From Flavobacterium sp. HSC-61S13 (GTDB lineage: Bacteria; Bacteroidota; Bacteroidia; Flavobacteriales; Flavobacteriaceae), in the NCBI RefSeq assembly GCF_024171535.1, contig NZ_JALJZV010000003.1, forward strand, positions 271,657 to 335,656: a stretch of DNA of 64,000 nucleotides, in the 5' to 3' direction. Of the stretch, positions 25,779-34,634 are shown piece by piece (positions within the stretch are counted from its first letter, which is position 1; each line of letters begins with the position of its first letter). Both the position numbers and the translations under genes were made by a program. The notes beneath the pieces are model-generated. The model had not been told where the DNA came from. It ran no database searches and worked only from the letters and a program-made list of their open reading frames with translations.

Positions 25779-25810
25779 CCCGTAACAGTCTAACTGTTAC
25801 GGGTTTTTTT
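25779..25810 (+). terminator. intrinsic terminator after pheS
   Basis: CCCGTAACAG at 25779-25788 pairs with CTGTTACGGG at 25794-25803 around a TCTAA loop, followed by seven T. Confidence 0.92.
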
Positions 25811-25953
25811 ATGCGGCTTCGGGTATAGAAAAAAGCTTATAAAATTAACAAGTTCGAAAAAAGTATAATATTTTTTTTATAAAAGCATAATTATGTTATT
25901 TTAGCAGATTAAGATAGATATTTAGTTATTAAATTAATATAATAAATTAGTAT

Positions 25954-26568
25954 ATGAAGCGTATTATTTGTGTATTTCTTGTTCTAGCAGTCGTGTCCTG
26001 TACTAGTGACGACAATAAAACGATAGGTGATGAGCGAATAGGGAGGGATGGTTGGATGTTCTTTCCTGCTATTACTACTGTAGGAATGGATGTTTTAGCA
26101 TTCAAAATGGACGCGTACGAGTTTGTTTCCCATAATTTACCGACTTCTGTAAGTGAGAGTATACCTGATGGTAAATTTTTATTAACTAGTTTGTATAAGC
26201 ATAATGTCTTAGCTAGAAGTTATGAGTTTCGTGTGTCTTCCCATAATCAAAAAATGCAAAGGGCAGAGCGGTTGCAAATTGACTATCTCGGTCCTAATCC
26301 ATTGCAAGAGGGAGGGAAATATAAAATTGGTGAACTAAAATCAAAAGAAGATATTGGTTTAGTGACGGTGGTATTTCAAAATTATAGAGCAGCTGTTGAG
26401 CGTGTTTACTATAGTGCAATTGAGGGAGAAATGGAGGTCCTTAAATTGGATACCGTTGCCAAAGTAATCTCTGGAACGTTTCATTTTTCTGCTGTGATGA
26501 AAACAACCAATGATACAATTAAAATTAAGGACGGACGTTTTGATTTGTCGTATAGTGATCATTATTAG
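25954..26568 (+). CDS. lipoprotein of unknown function, first of a paralogous pair
   Basis: A 204-residue lipoprotein. The signal peptide ends in AVVSC with the lipidated cysteine at residue 16, followed by TSDDN; acidic residues just after the cysteine are the Bacteroidetes signal for surface display. The body is beta-rich with MDVLAFKMDAYEFVS, EGEMEVLKLD and a C-terminal SGTFHFSAVM then KDGRFDLSYS. The protein at 26881 has the same length and the same landmarks, so the two are paralogues. The end pattern (G-x-F-x-F-S ... G-R-F-D) is like the DUF6252 group of flavobacterial lipoproteins, a tentative match from memory. Function is unknown. Confidence 0.75.
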   Translation: MKRIICVFLVLAVVSCTSDDNKTIGDERIGRDGWMFFPAITTVGMDVLAFKMDAYEFVSHNLPTSVSESIPDGKFLLTSLYKHNVLARSYEFRVSSHNQKMQRAERLQIDYLGPNPLQEGGKYKIGELKSKEDIGLVTVVFQNYRAAVERVYYSAIEGEMEVLKLDTVAKVISGTFHFSAVMKTTNDTIKIKDGRFDLSYSDHY

Positions 26569-26631
26569 TACAATTTCTTTAATGCGGTAAGCAGTTATAA
26601 AAGAAAGCATAATCATACCAAAATATATTAG

Positions 26632-26662
26632 GAGTCTTTTCGTTAGTGAAGACTCTTTTTTT
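26632..26662 (+). terminator. intrinsic terminator after the first lipoprotein gene
   Basis: GAGTCTT at 26632-26638 pairs with AAGACTC at 26649-26655, followed by seven T. It separates the two lipoprotein genes. The rest of the 312-base gap (26663-26880) shows no gene or clear promoter. Confidence 0.75.
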
Positions 26663-26880
26663 GTGACACTTTTGAGTTTTGTAATGGCTGTTTAGAAACT
26701 TCAAGCTTATGATATTCATATCACCTTGCTGATTTAAAACTTATGAGAAGCAAACAGGGCGATAATACCAGTTCTAAATGTCCTTAGTAAGTGTATCGAA
26801 TTTTAATATTTTGTCATTTTTTTGACGATAAGCTATTTTATCCGTTTTTTTAACTGTGTCTGCAAATGAAATTTTAATTT

Positions 26881-27495
26881 ATGAAAAAAATTATTTTAAC
26901 GCTATTCGGAATCGGATTGTGTTTAGGATCTTGTTCTAGTGATGATGATGCAGTGGAAATTAGTGTTTGTCCGCCTCCAATTGAATACATGACCTATCCA
27001 GAGGTTACAACAGCGGGTAGGGCTACTCTGGCTTTTAAGATGGGAGCAAGAGAGTTTATATCCTGCCTTTCTTCTCAATGTTTGCCTGTTGAGAGTAAGA
27101 TCACAGCTGAATCTCCTATACAGCCCATTTACAAAATGCGTTATTATTTAGAAGCGTATACTCAACAATATGTATTAAGAATTATCGCTAATAATCAAAG
27201 GAATTATCTAGACTCCTTTGTTTTGGATTATCGATCTGTAAACCCGATAAAAGAAGGAGACAAGTTAGCCTTCTCTGGAAGTCAGGAAGACGGTGTTGTT
27301 TTCGCGATTTATAATAGTAGTGTAGACCAAAGAAGTTATGGTTGTACTGAGGGAGAGATTGAAATTGTAAAATTAGATACTGAAAACAAAATTATGTCTG
27401 GGATTTTCAACTTCAAAGCGGAAGATCAAAACAATCGAAATAACATAATTACCGCAAAAGCAGGTCGTTTCGATATTTTGTACAGACCCATGTAG
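26881..27495 (+). CDS. lipoprotein of unknown function, second of a paralogous pair
   Basis: A 204-residue lipoprotein with signal peptide ending LCLGSC (cysteine 18) and then SSDDD, the surface-export type of sequence described for flavobacterial lipoproteins. It shares with its neighbour ATLAFKMGAREFIS, EGEIEIVKLDTENKI, SGIFNFKAED and a closing KAGRFDILYR. It has extra cysteines (VCPPP, SCLSSQCLP, YGCTEG) that the first copy lacks, so it may hold disulphides. Each gene has its own terminator, so they are expressed separately. No known function. Confidence 0.75.
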   Translation: MKKIILTLFGIGLCLGSCSSDDDAVEISVCPPPIEYMTYPEVTTAGRATLAFKMGAREFISCLSSQCLPVESKITAESPIQPIYKMRYYLEAYTQQYVLRIIANNQRNYLDSFVLDYRSVNPIKEGDKLAFSGSQEDGVVFAIYNSSVDQRSYGCTEGEIEIVKLDTENKIMSGIFNFKAEDQNNRNNIITAKAGRFDILYRPM

Positions 27496-27515
27496 GTCTA
27501 TGAGCCTATTTACCT

Positions 27516-27565
27516 ATAAGATGATACGCGAATAGACGTATCAGCCTATTCGCGTATCATCTTAT
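27516..27565. terminator. 20-bp inverted repeat acting as a bidirectional terminator
   Basis: ATAAGATGATACGCGAATAG at 27516-27535 and its exact reverse complement at 27546-27565 enclose a 10-base loop. It sits between convergent genes. There is no T run of the usual kind, and the core CGCGTATC occurs again at 27575-27582, so it may be a small palindromic repeat element as well as a transcription stop. Confidence 0.65.
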
Positions 27566-27581
27566 TTGCATATCCGCGTAT

Positions 27582-28340
27582 CTACTTAATTTCTCTAAAA
27601 CTGGCTTTCAAAATCCAACCCGTATTCTGATTATTCAATTTAACCTTAGTCCACAGTGATTTTTCTTCGAGTATAAGTACTTTAGTGCCTTCATGAAGCG
27701 TTGCGAGCGTTTTAGAACTGTTTTTCGCATCGGCCTTAAGTTCTATCTTATCTGTGAAGATAATGCCGGTACGGTAGTTTTTTACGTATTCTTGTTCCAA
27801 GTAAGCACTACTTATCGTAAACACCGCTCCAAGTCCAAAGAGTATCATCAACCCAAAAAACAAGCGTTTAATACTGCTGTTGTTGGCTAAGAAATATCCG
27901 ATGTAGCAAAGCAAGATCAAAAAAGCGGCAGCTACACTCAGCCAGGCCCAGCTATCATACGAAAGGGCTTTCAAGCTGTTGTGAATAATCTCTTTTGAGC
28001 CGAGGCTGCGGACTACGGGAATATCGTCTAAAATTGTTTTTTGAGCAAAGCCCAAATTGGTTTTTATCGCTATATCATCCGGATCGAGTAATAATGCTTT
28101 TTCGAAATGGTAGATCGATGGAGCTGTTTGATGCAATTTATAATAGGCATTACCCAGATTAAAATGCAACTCTGCAGATTCCTTACCATTTTCAATCAGT
28201 TTGAGATAACGCGCTACCGCATCTTCATAATTACCTTGTTGATAAAGGGTATTGGCGTTTTGAAATTCCGGATCTATTGTTGCTGTTTGTGCCCAGCTAT
28301 AAGAGCTTAAAAACAATAGAATATAAATAAATTTTTTCAT
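27582..28340 (-). CDS. batE: BatE-like TPR/SH3 protein
   Basis: A 252-residue protein with signal peptide, tetratricopeptide repeats at about 22-105 (NANTLYQQGNYEDAVARYL, ELHFNLGNAYYKLHQTAPSI), a pair of membrane spans at about 130-185, and a C-terminal SH3-type domain (TLHEGTKVLILEEKSLWTKV). This matches BatE, the last member of the Bat (Bacteroides aerotolerance) operon. It begins seven bases after batD. Its precise role is not known; the complex is thought to act in the cell envelope, and the SH3 domain faces the periplasm by inference. Confidence 0.88.
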   Translation of the reverse strand: MKKFIYILLFLSSYSWAQTATIDPEFQNANTLYQQGNYEDAVARYLKLIENGKESAELHFNLGNAYYKLHQTAPSIYHFEKALLLDPDDIAIKTNLGFAQKTILDDIPVVRSLGSKEIIHNSLKALSYDSWAWLSVAAAFLILLCYIGYFLANNSSIKRLFFGLMILFGLGAVFTISSAYLEQEYVKNYRTGIIFTDKIELKADAKNSSKTLATLHEGTKVLILEEKSLWTKVKLNNQNTGWILKASFREIK

Positions 28341-28347
28341 GATTATT

Positions 28348-30105
28348 TTATTTGAATTGTTTTTCTAGTTCAGAGATTACTCCAATTGCTTGTTGATAGT
28401 GGGCATTCATTTCGACCTGCGCGGTTGGCGCGTAACGCGCAAATTCACAGGCGAATTTCAAATTCATAAAGTCCGTTATCGTTTCCTTTTGTATTCCTTT
28501 TTCGGTTAAGATTTCTTCGATATTATCGTTGCTCATCTCATTGGTTTCTATATGTAACTTGGCTTTTAAGAAATTGTGTAAACAACGTTCAAGAGCTTCA
28601 TAAAAAGCTTCTTTATTGCTTAGGTTCTTTTTAGCCTCTCCCAAATATTTACGCGCCAGACGATTGGATTGTCTTAATTTATTCTTTTGCCAATCCCCAT
28701 CTTTTCGGCGTTTCCGAGTAATGATCCATCCAAATAGAGGCATGGCAATCAACGGTGATACTATTAAAATATAGAACAAGGTTGAACCCAAGAAATCCTT
28801 TGGTTTGGCAGATTCGAAAGTTGTGGTTGTTTTAATATCGTAAAATTTGTCGGCCGCAACGATCTTTTCGGTTTTGTTGACTTGTTCATTGGTTGGCAGC
28901 ATCGGACCATCTAGCACTTCAATTGGTATGGAGTCTGAGGTGATGGTTTTATAAGTGTTCGTAGCTAAATCAAAATAACTAAATGTCAGCGGTTTGATCA
29001 AATAATCCCCTTTATATTGTGGAATAATCGTGTATTTGTCGGTTTTAGAACCTTGTAAACCTGAAGCGCCTGGTCCGATATTTTCTGAACTAATTGGATC
29101 ATAAATTTCTAATGCTGTTGGAGCTTGTGGCTGCGGTAGTGAAAAGAGATTTAGATTTCCTTTCCCTTCCACTGTTACGTTTAAGGTAAATGTTTCACCA
29201 GATTTCAGTGCTTTTGTAGAAGGAGTTACCTTAAAGGTAAACTGTCCTACTGCACCGCTAAAATCTTCTGGTTTTCCATTTTCAGGTAAAGCTTTGACCT
29301 TGATGGTTTTCTTTCCGGAGGAAAATACCTTTCGGACAACTCCCATTTCAGGAAATCCAAAGAAATCGCGCCTTCCAGTAGGTAGTTCGGTTTCAATATC
29401 CAATACCATTGGTTCTATAACGAGATCACCAGATTCCTGCGGCATCAAAATTACTTTTCTTAAAACGATATAACGGTATTGTTGACCTTGATAGGTGCCT
29501 TGTTCTATCTTTTGTTGTTTAAGTTCAATCGGGTGATTCCAAAATTTGTTGTACTTAGGACTACTCGTTTCCATAAAACCACGGACACTGGAATTAAATC
29601 CAACATATAACTTATGGGTAACTGTAATGGGTTCGTTGATATAGGGATTGCTCTTAGACACTTCGGTAACTACATGTATACCTTTCAACATCTGTTGTTG
29701 AGAATCACTCATCTGGGGTTCCTCCCTTTTTAATGGTTCGGTAATGGTTACGGTAATCGGTTCGGTTTTATAAACTTTATTCTCGATTTCTATCGAGGCT
29801 GATCCAATAGTCATCCTACCTTTTCGAGTCGGAATCAAAAAATACGAATAGCTTTTACTAAATGACTTCTCACCGTTTATCCAAGAATAATTAACCGATT
29901 GATTCGGACCTGCCGCAATTTGAAAACCTTCAAATCGAGGTGGTTGAAAATTATCCCCATCTCCATTCATCGAGAAATCAACACGCAACATTTCATTTTG
30001 AGGCGAGGTTGTTCTATTGACAACCGCCTCAAATTTTATTTGTGCCAACATCACTTGCGAAAAAGTGAGTAAGAAAACGATTAAATATTTATCGAATACT
30101 TTCAT
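28348..30105 (-). CDS. batD: BatD family protein
   Basis: A 585-residue envelope protein. A signal peptide (LIVFLLTFSQVMLAQ) is followed by a series of Ig-like beta domains with the BatD pattern (KFEAVVNRTTSPQNEMLRVDF, GFQIAAGPNQSVNYSWING), typical of the oxygen-tolerance family, a single membrane span near 445-465 (FYILIVSPLIAMPLFGWII) and a cytoplasmic helical tail. It sits one base after batC. It is thought to work with the VWA proteins BatA and BatB. Confidence 0.92.
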   Translation of the reverse strand: MKVFDKYLIVFLLTFSQVMLAQIKFEAVVNRTTSPQNEMLRVDFSMNGDGDNFQPPRFEGFQIAAGPNQSVNYSWINGEKSFSKSYSYFLIPTRKGRMTIGSASIEIENKVYKTEPITVTITEPLKREEPQMSDSQQQMLKGIHVVTEVSKSNPYINEPITVTHKLYVGFNSSVRGFMETSSPKYNKFWNHPIELKQQKIEQGTYQGQQYRYIVLRKVILMPQESGDLVIEPMVLDIETELPTGRRDFFGFPEMGVVRKVFSSGKKTIKVKALPENGKPEDFSGAVGQFTFKVTPSTKALKSGETFTLNVTVEGKGNLNLFSLPQPQAPTALEIYDPISSENIGPGASGLQGSKTDKYTIIPQYKGDYLIKPLTFSYFDLATNTYKTITSDSIPIEVLDGPMLPTNEQVNKTEKIVAADKFYDIKTTTTFESAKPKDFLGSTLFYILIVSPLIAMPLFGWIITRKRRKDGDWQKNKLRQSNRLARKYLGEAKKNLSNKEAFYEALERCLHNFLKAKLHIETNEMSNDNIEEILTEKGIQKETITDFMNLKFACEFARYAPTAQVEMNAHYQQAIGVISELEKQFK

Positions 30106-30106
30106 C

Positions 30107-30925
30107 TTACCAATCTTTTGTGTTTTTTCCGGATACTGCAGGTTTTCCCTTTTTGTCCTGAAGTCGTTTCTGAACCTTCTTCTCTTCTTTATTCATGGCA
30201 TCTAAGATTCGCTCCATTTGTTGTTGGTTTGGATTGCCCGATGCCTCCTGTGGTTTTTTATCACCTTTATCTTCTTGGTCTTTAGGATCTTTTCCAGGGT
30301 TATCTTTCTTATCCTGCTCTCCTTTATCGTCCTTTTTATCTTTATCGTCCTTATTGTCTTTGTTATCCTTATTGTCCTTGTTGTCTTTGTTATCCTTGTT
30401 GTCTTTGTTATCCTTGTTGTCTTTATTGTCCTTGTTGTCTTTATTGTCTTTGTTGTCCTTGTTGTCCTTGTTGTCCTTGTTGTCTTTATCTTGATCCGGA
30501 TTTTCTTGTTGCATCTTTTTAGCTAAGGCAAAATTATAACGAGTTTCTTCGTCCTTAGGATTGTTTCGCAAAGCATTTTTATAGGCTTCAACGGCAGCTG
30601 AATAATTTTTATTCTGCATATAGGTGTTTCCTAAATTGTGAAAAGCGCGATGTTTATCCTCTTTAGAAGTAGCTTTTTTAGCAGCTTCTAGATAGACCAG
30701 TTCAGCATCGCTGAGCTGTTTTTGTTTGTACATCGTATTGCCCATATTGTACGTCGAACTGATGTTTTTAGGGTCTTTGGATTGAGCGATGCGGTAATCG
30801 GCTTCTGCCTGAGTATATTTCTTCTCTGAATAAAGCTTATTGCCGTTAGCAAGTGATGATTTTGCCGATTGTGCTTGCGCGCAGTAGGCCGTTAATAGTA
30901 ATAGGTATATTAGGAAATGTCTCAT
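30107..30925 (-). CDS. batC: BatC-like TPR protein with a long NKD repeat
   Basis: A 272-residue protein with signal peptide (LIYLLLLTAYCAQAQ), three or so TPR units at about 22-135 (YTQAEADYRIAQSKDPKN, NYSAAVEAYKNALRNNP), then a highly charged tail. In the tail the tripeptide NKD is repeated about 15 times in a row (DNA 30347-30481), followed by more Lys/Asp/Gly-rich sequence and NPNQQQMERILDAM. Many BatC proteins have a charged low-complexity tail, but this exact run is striking. It lies between batB and batD in the operon. Confidence 0.9.
   Translation of the reverse strand: MRHFLIYLLLLTAYCAQAQSAKSSLANGNKLYSEKKYTQAEADYRIAQSKDPKNISSTYNMGNTMYKQKQLSDAELVYLEAAKKATSKEDKHRAFHNLGNTYMQNKNYSAAVEAYKNALRNNPKDEETRYNFALAKKMQQENPDQDKDNKDNKDNKDNKDNKDNKDNKDNKDNKDNKDNKDNKDNKDNKDNKDDKDKKDDKGEQDKKDNPGKDPKDQEDKGDKKPQEASGNPNQQQMERILDAMNKEEKKVQKRLQDKKGKPAVSGKNTKDW
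30347..30481 (-). repeat. 9-base tandem repeat encoding (Asn-Lys-Asp)n in batC
   Basis: About 15 units of the pattern AAY AAR GAY on the minus strand. All three codons vary between synonymous forms from unit to unit, so the protein repeat is conserved while the DNA has drifted; that makes fresh slippage less likely than long-standing selection on the charge pattern. Confidence 0.9.
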
Positions 30926-30956
30926 AATTCAAAGCTATATCGTTCTGATTTCCAGA

Positions 30957-31985
30957 TTATTTTTCATTAAATAAATTCAATTCTTTCATCCATTTGGTTT
31001 TGCGTTCCAAGATAAAAAGATCAATAAGCAATAATAATAGTGCTAAAGCTAAAAACCATTGATACTGTGATTGATACTCAGCGATTTCTTGTGCTTCAAA
31101 GTCTGATTTTTCAATTTTGTTTAAGTCTTGTTTGATCAGACCAACTATTTCTTGCGTATTGGAGCCATAGTAATAACGACCACCGGTTTGTTGAGCAATC
31201 GCTTTAAGGGTTTCGGAGTTGAGTTTGGTGATAACCACTTCGTTATTCGAATCTTTTTTGAATTCGGTTGTCCCACCTTGTCTAATAGGTATAGGGCCTC
31301 CAGCTTCCGTGCCGACACCGATGGTAATGATGCTAATGTTTTTTTGTTTGGCAATTTGTATGGCATTTTCAAGCCCGTCTCCATGATCTTCTCCATCGGA
31401 TATCAAGATCATCAGTTTGCTGGTCTTTGGATCATCAAAATAATTACTAGCTACTGTAATCGCATCTTCAAAGGCAGTACCTTGTGAAGAAACCATATCG
31501 GTATTCATATTTTGAAGATACATCTTAGCCACGTTATAATCTGTGGTGATGGGCAGCATTGGAAAAGCACTGGCGGCATATCCGACTATACCGATACGAT
31601 CAGATCCCAAAACATTGATGATTTGCGACACCAATTGTTTGGTTTTGTCTAGACGGTTGGGTGCCATGTCTTCGGCCAACATACTTTTAGAAACATCTAC
31701 AGTAAAAACAATGTCAATACCTTGTCTCTTTACCGTTTCAATTCGCGTTCCTATTTTAGGATTAACCAACGCGATTATGATTAAAACCAAGATAGCGAAG
31801 TACAATACCGCTTTGATGTTGGCTTTGTTTTTGGATTGATTTGGTGCTAGAATCTGAAGGGCTTTTACGCTTCCAAATTCTTTTTGTCTTTTGCGTTTCC
31901 AGATGTTATTTACAATAAATAGCAGTAGCAATAGCGGTAGTACCGCTAGCAAAAAGAAATATTTTATGTTGTCAAATTCCCACAT
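30957..31985 (-). CDS. batB: BatB-like VWA membrane protein
   Basis: A 342-residue protein with membrane spans near both ends (FLLAVLPLLLLLFIVNNIW at the start, LALALLLLLIDLFIL at the end) and a von Willebrand factor A domain between. The MIDAS metal site is seen as FTVDVSKSM near residue 94 and SDGEDHGDG near 199. VWA proteins of this operon bind partner proteins through the metal site under control of the MoxR ATPase. It follows batA by 11 bases. Confidence 0.93.
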   Translation of the reverse strand: MWEFDNIKYFFLLAVLPLLLLLFIVNNIWKRKRQKEFGSVKALQILAPNQSKNKANIKAVLYFAILVLIIIALVNPKIGTRIETVKRQGIDIVFTVDVSKSMLAEDMAPNRLDKTKQLVSQIINVLGSDRIGIVGYAASAFPMLPITTDYNVAKMYLQNMNTDMVSSQGTAFEDAITVASNYFDDPKTSKLMILISDGEDHGDGLENAIQIAKQKNISIITIGVGTEAGGPIPIRQGGTTEFKKDSNNEVVITKLNSETLKAIAQQTGGRYYYGSNTQEIVGLIKQDLNKIEKSDFEAQEIAEYQSQYQWFLALALLLLLIDLFILERKTKWMKELNLFNEK

Positions 31986-31996
31986 TGGTTTGGTTG

Positions 31997-32998
31997 TTAT
32001 ATGAAACCTTTAAATAGTGTTTTCTGTAAGATAAATTCCAAGCAAAGCAGGATAAATCCCAGCAGTGCGAAAAGGTGAAATTTCTCATTTCGGCTCACAA
32101 ATTTTTGCTCGTCTACCTTGGTCTTTTCCATGGAGTTAATCTCGTCATATATTTTCTTTAGACTCTTGGTGTCCGTAGCTCTAAAGTATTTTCCATCGGT
32201 TTTTTGTGCGATTTCCTTTAATAAAGCTTCATCAATTTCTACGGGCATCATCCTAAATAATAATTCTCCTGAAGGCGAATATGCATAAGGGGATTCGGCC
32301 ATTCCATTGGTTCCAATACCGATGGTATAAACTTTTATTTTAAATTCTTTGGCAATATCCGTAGCCATACGCGGATCGACAAAGCCGGCATTGTTAACAC
32401 CGTCGGTCAGCAGTATAATTACCTTACTCTTGGCCGGACTATCCTTTAATCGGTTGACAGCGGTTGCCAGTCCTACTCCTATAGCGGTACCGTCTTTAAG
32501 GTCGTCGTTGTAAACCACATCCTTTAAGGCATTTAGTAAAAGAGGTTTGTCACTGGTAACTGGTGTTTTGGTATAAGCCTCTGCTGCATAGATAACAAGT
32601 CCTATTCGGTCGTTGGTTCGGTTTTTTATAAAATCGGCTGCAACGGTTTTTAAAGCGTCTATACGATTGGGTTTTAAATCTTTTGCCAACATACTACCTG
32701 AAATATCCATGGCCATAACGATATCTATCCCGTGAGTAGAATGTACCTTATTACTGACATCCACAGTTTGAGGACGAGCAAGTGCAACGATAATCGCGCT
32801 TATGGCCAATAGTTTTAAAGCGATACTCAGGGGTTTTAGGCGCACCAATAGTGACTTCTTCTTTAAAAATCCTTCGGTGGAACTTAAAGTTAAAGTCGGT
32901 TTCTGGTTATTTCTACTGCGATACCAGATATAAAAAGCAATAGGTAATAGGCAGAATAACCAAAACAATTCGGGATATAAAAAAGTGATCTGTCTCAT
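31997..32998 (-). CDS. batA: BatA-like VWA membrane protein
   Basis: A 333-residue paralogue of BatB with the same layout: an N-terminal hydrophobic segment (LFWLFCLLPIAFYIWY), a second span near 58-75, a VWA domain with MIDAS MAMDISGSM near residue 93-101 and LTDGVNNAG, and a C-terminal span. The pair BatA/BatB is the hallmark of the operon. The start ATG overlaps the stop of the gene before it by four bases (ATGA). Confidence 0.93.
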   Translation of the reverse strand: MRQITFLYPELFWLFCLLPIAFYIWYRSRNNQKPTLTLSSTEGFLKKKSLLVRLKPLSIALKLLAISAIIVALARPQTVDVSNKVHSTHGIDIVMAMDISGSMLAKDLKPNRIDALKTVAADFIKNRTNDRIGLVIYAAEAYTKTPVTSDKPLLLNALKDVVYNDDLKDGTAIGVGLATAVNRLKDSPAKSKVIILLTDGVNNAGFVDPRMATDIAKEFKIKVYTIGIGTNGMAESPYAYSPSGELLFRMMPVEIDEALLKEIAQKTDGKYFRATDTKSLKKIYDEINSMEKTKVDEQKFVSRNEKFHLFALLGFILLCLEFILQKTLFKGFI

Positions 32999-34620
32999 TC
33001 TTTTTCTTCAGTTTTGTATTGAATGGATTCGAATATTTTTTGAGCAATTTGCGTTCCAACCGTATCGGTATCTTCATAGAAAACGCCAATTTCTTGGGCG
33101 GTTTCCCCTTGCTGTATTAAAGCCAATTCAAAACGAATGATTACTTCTTTTTTACTAATCGGATTATTGATGACAAAGGTACCTGTGCTTTTTGTGCCTT
33201 GTATTCCTTTGGCATTTTCAAAAACTGCTGTTTTAGACTCGACCTTAGTGGCTTGTAGATTCTGGGTGATAACCTTTAGGGAATGAGCCAGAATTTCTTC
33301 TTTGGTATAACTGCTTTCTTTGTCAAAATGAATGATGTTTAACAAGACCTGTACAGCATCGGTAATCTGACCAGAACTAAATTGTACAGCCGATTTTACT
33401 CCTGGTGGTAGGGTTTGTTGTACTCTAGGGTCGATAATACGTGTTAAAACCTTAGGGGTTTCTACAACAACACCAGGGTTACCATAGGTACTTTGTATCC
33501 AGTCTCCGTTTAGTAATCGTTTGGAACTACTAAAAGATAGGTTCTTAAAGAAAGAGCCGCTTTCCGTATTATTGATTAAATAGATAATACCCGTTAATAC
33601 CAACAATACAGCACTAATCGTCAAAGGTACCAGCGTTCTGAATTTTTTGCGTTTTTTCTTACGTCGCTCGCGCAATCGAATTTGTTCCGATTGGGTTTCC
33701 ATGGATATTGGATAGGCGGTATTGATTTCATTGATTACCTTTTGGATTTTTTCGGTATCATTGATAATTTCAAATTCTTGCGGTTGTGATTTGGCGAATT
33801 TCACTAAATCGGCCGTTTGAAAAACATTCTTAAATGCTTGGACTACGCGTTTGTCGATCTTGATTTTTTTGGAATTAAGAGTCTGATTAAAAATGGTTAA
33901 CAACTCGAAAGTAGTTAGTTCCTTCGCAGGAATATTAAAAGTTTCCTCGATAAAAACCCGAGCGATATCGGTCATATCGGAATAATACGTTTTGGTTTCC
34001 CCGCGTACCCATAATTTTTTTGCAGCTAACTTGTCGAGTTTCTTCGAGGCTTTTTCGAAAGGAGTTTTGAATAAATCATCTTCCGAAAGATTGCGTTCTT
34101 GACGTTTCTTAATCCAATAATATAGGGCGATTCCCAAAATTACACAGATCGCTATTGCGATGAGATAATACCAATTCGAAGAAATCCCAGCGCCGCTAGT
34201 CGAGATACTTTTAATCTCGTACATCGGTTGTTTTAGCGTGTCCACTTTTACATTCTGAACCAATATAGAGTAGGCGTCAGTAAGGTATTGTTTGTTATTG
34301 ACCAATACGGGAAGTGGAGGTAATTGGTAAGTGCCCGAATCGAATTGAGTCAGACTATATTTTTTGATCAATTCGTATTGATGCGCTTTGATTAAAGTGT
34401 CAACGGGTTCAGAACTGATCACTTCAAAAGCTCCCATGCGTTCATTTTCAGGAAAATGAACCACTGTCCCTTTGTCTAAAAGTGCTTTGATCGTCAATTC
34501 AAATTGATCACCAATTTTTATTTGAGTGGTATCAATACTGGATTTCACCGGATTCTGAGCCTGAAGAGCTCCTCCGAACAAACAAATTAAAAATAGGTAT
34601 ATTATTTTGTGTTTTTTCAT
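32995..34620 (-). CDS. BatD-like membrane protein of the MoxR/Bat operon
   Basis: A 541-residue protein between the DUF58 gene and batA. A signal peptide (YLFLICLFGGALQAQ) is followed by a beta-rich periplasmic domain to about 145, a span near 150-170, a cytoplasmic helical part (KKLDKLAAKKLWVRGETKTYY), a basic stretch RLRERRKKKRKKF and a second span near 331-350. A further soluble domain of about 185 residues comes after that and is not recognised. A two-span protein with Ig-like N-terminus in this place is normal in flavobacteria; the extra C-terminal domain is the odd part. Confidence 0.75.
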   Translation of the reverse strand: MKKHKIIYLFLICLFGGALQAQNPVKSSIDTTQIKIGDQFELTIKALLDKGTVVHFPENERMGAFEVISSEPVDTLIKAHQYELIKKYSLTQFDSGTYQLPPLPVLVNNKQYLTDAYSILVQNVKVDTLKQPMYEIKSISTSGAGISSNWYYLIAIAICVILGIALYYWIKKRQERNLSEDDLFKTPFEKASKKLDKLAAKKLWVRGETKTYYSDMTDIARVFIEETFNIPAKELTTFELLTIFNQTLNSKKIKIDKRVVQAFKNVFQTADLVKFAKSQPQEFEIINDTEKIQKVINEINTAYPISMETQSEQIRLRERRKKKRKKFRTLVPLTISAVLLVLTGIIYLINNTESGSFFKNLSFSSSKRLLNGDWIQSTYGNPGVVVETPKVLTRIIDPRVQQTLPPGVKSAVQFSSGQITDAVQVLLNIIHFDKESSYTKEEILAHSLKVITQNLQATKVESKTAVFENAKGIQGTKSTGTFVINNPISKKEVIIRFELALIQQGETAQEIGVFYEDTDTVGTQIAQKIFESIQYKTEEKE

Positions 34621-34634
34621 CTTGTTGTTAACGA

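Noticed and set aside
30347..30481. CRISPR-like array
   Set aside because: The repeat unit is 9 bases with no spacers and lies inside a coding frame.
30195..30526. Plus-strand open frames rich in Ser-Leu and Val-Leu repeats
   Set aside because: They are the reverse reading of the NKD repeat in batC; low-complexity DNA keeps several frames open. No start context or family supports them.
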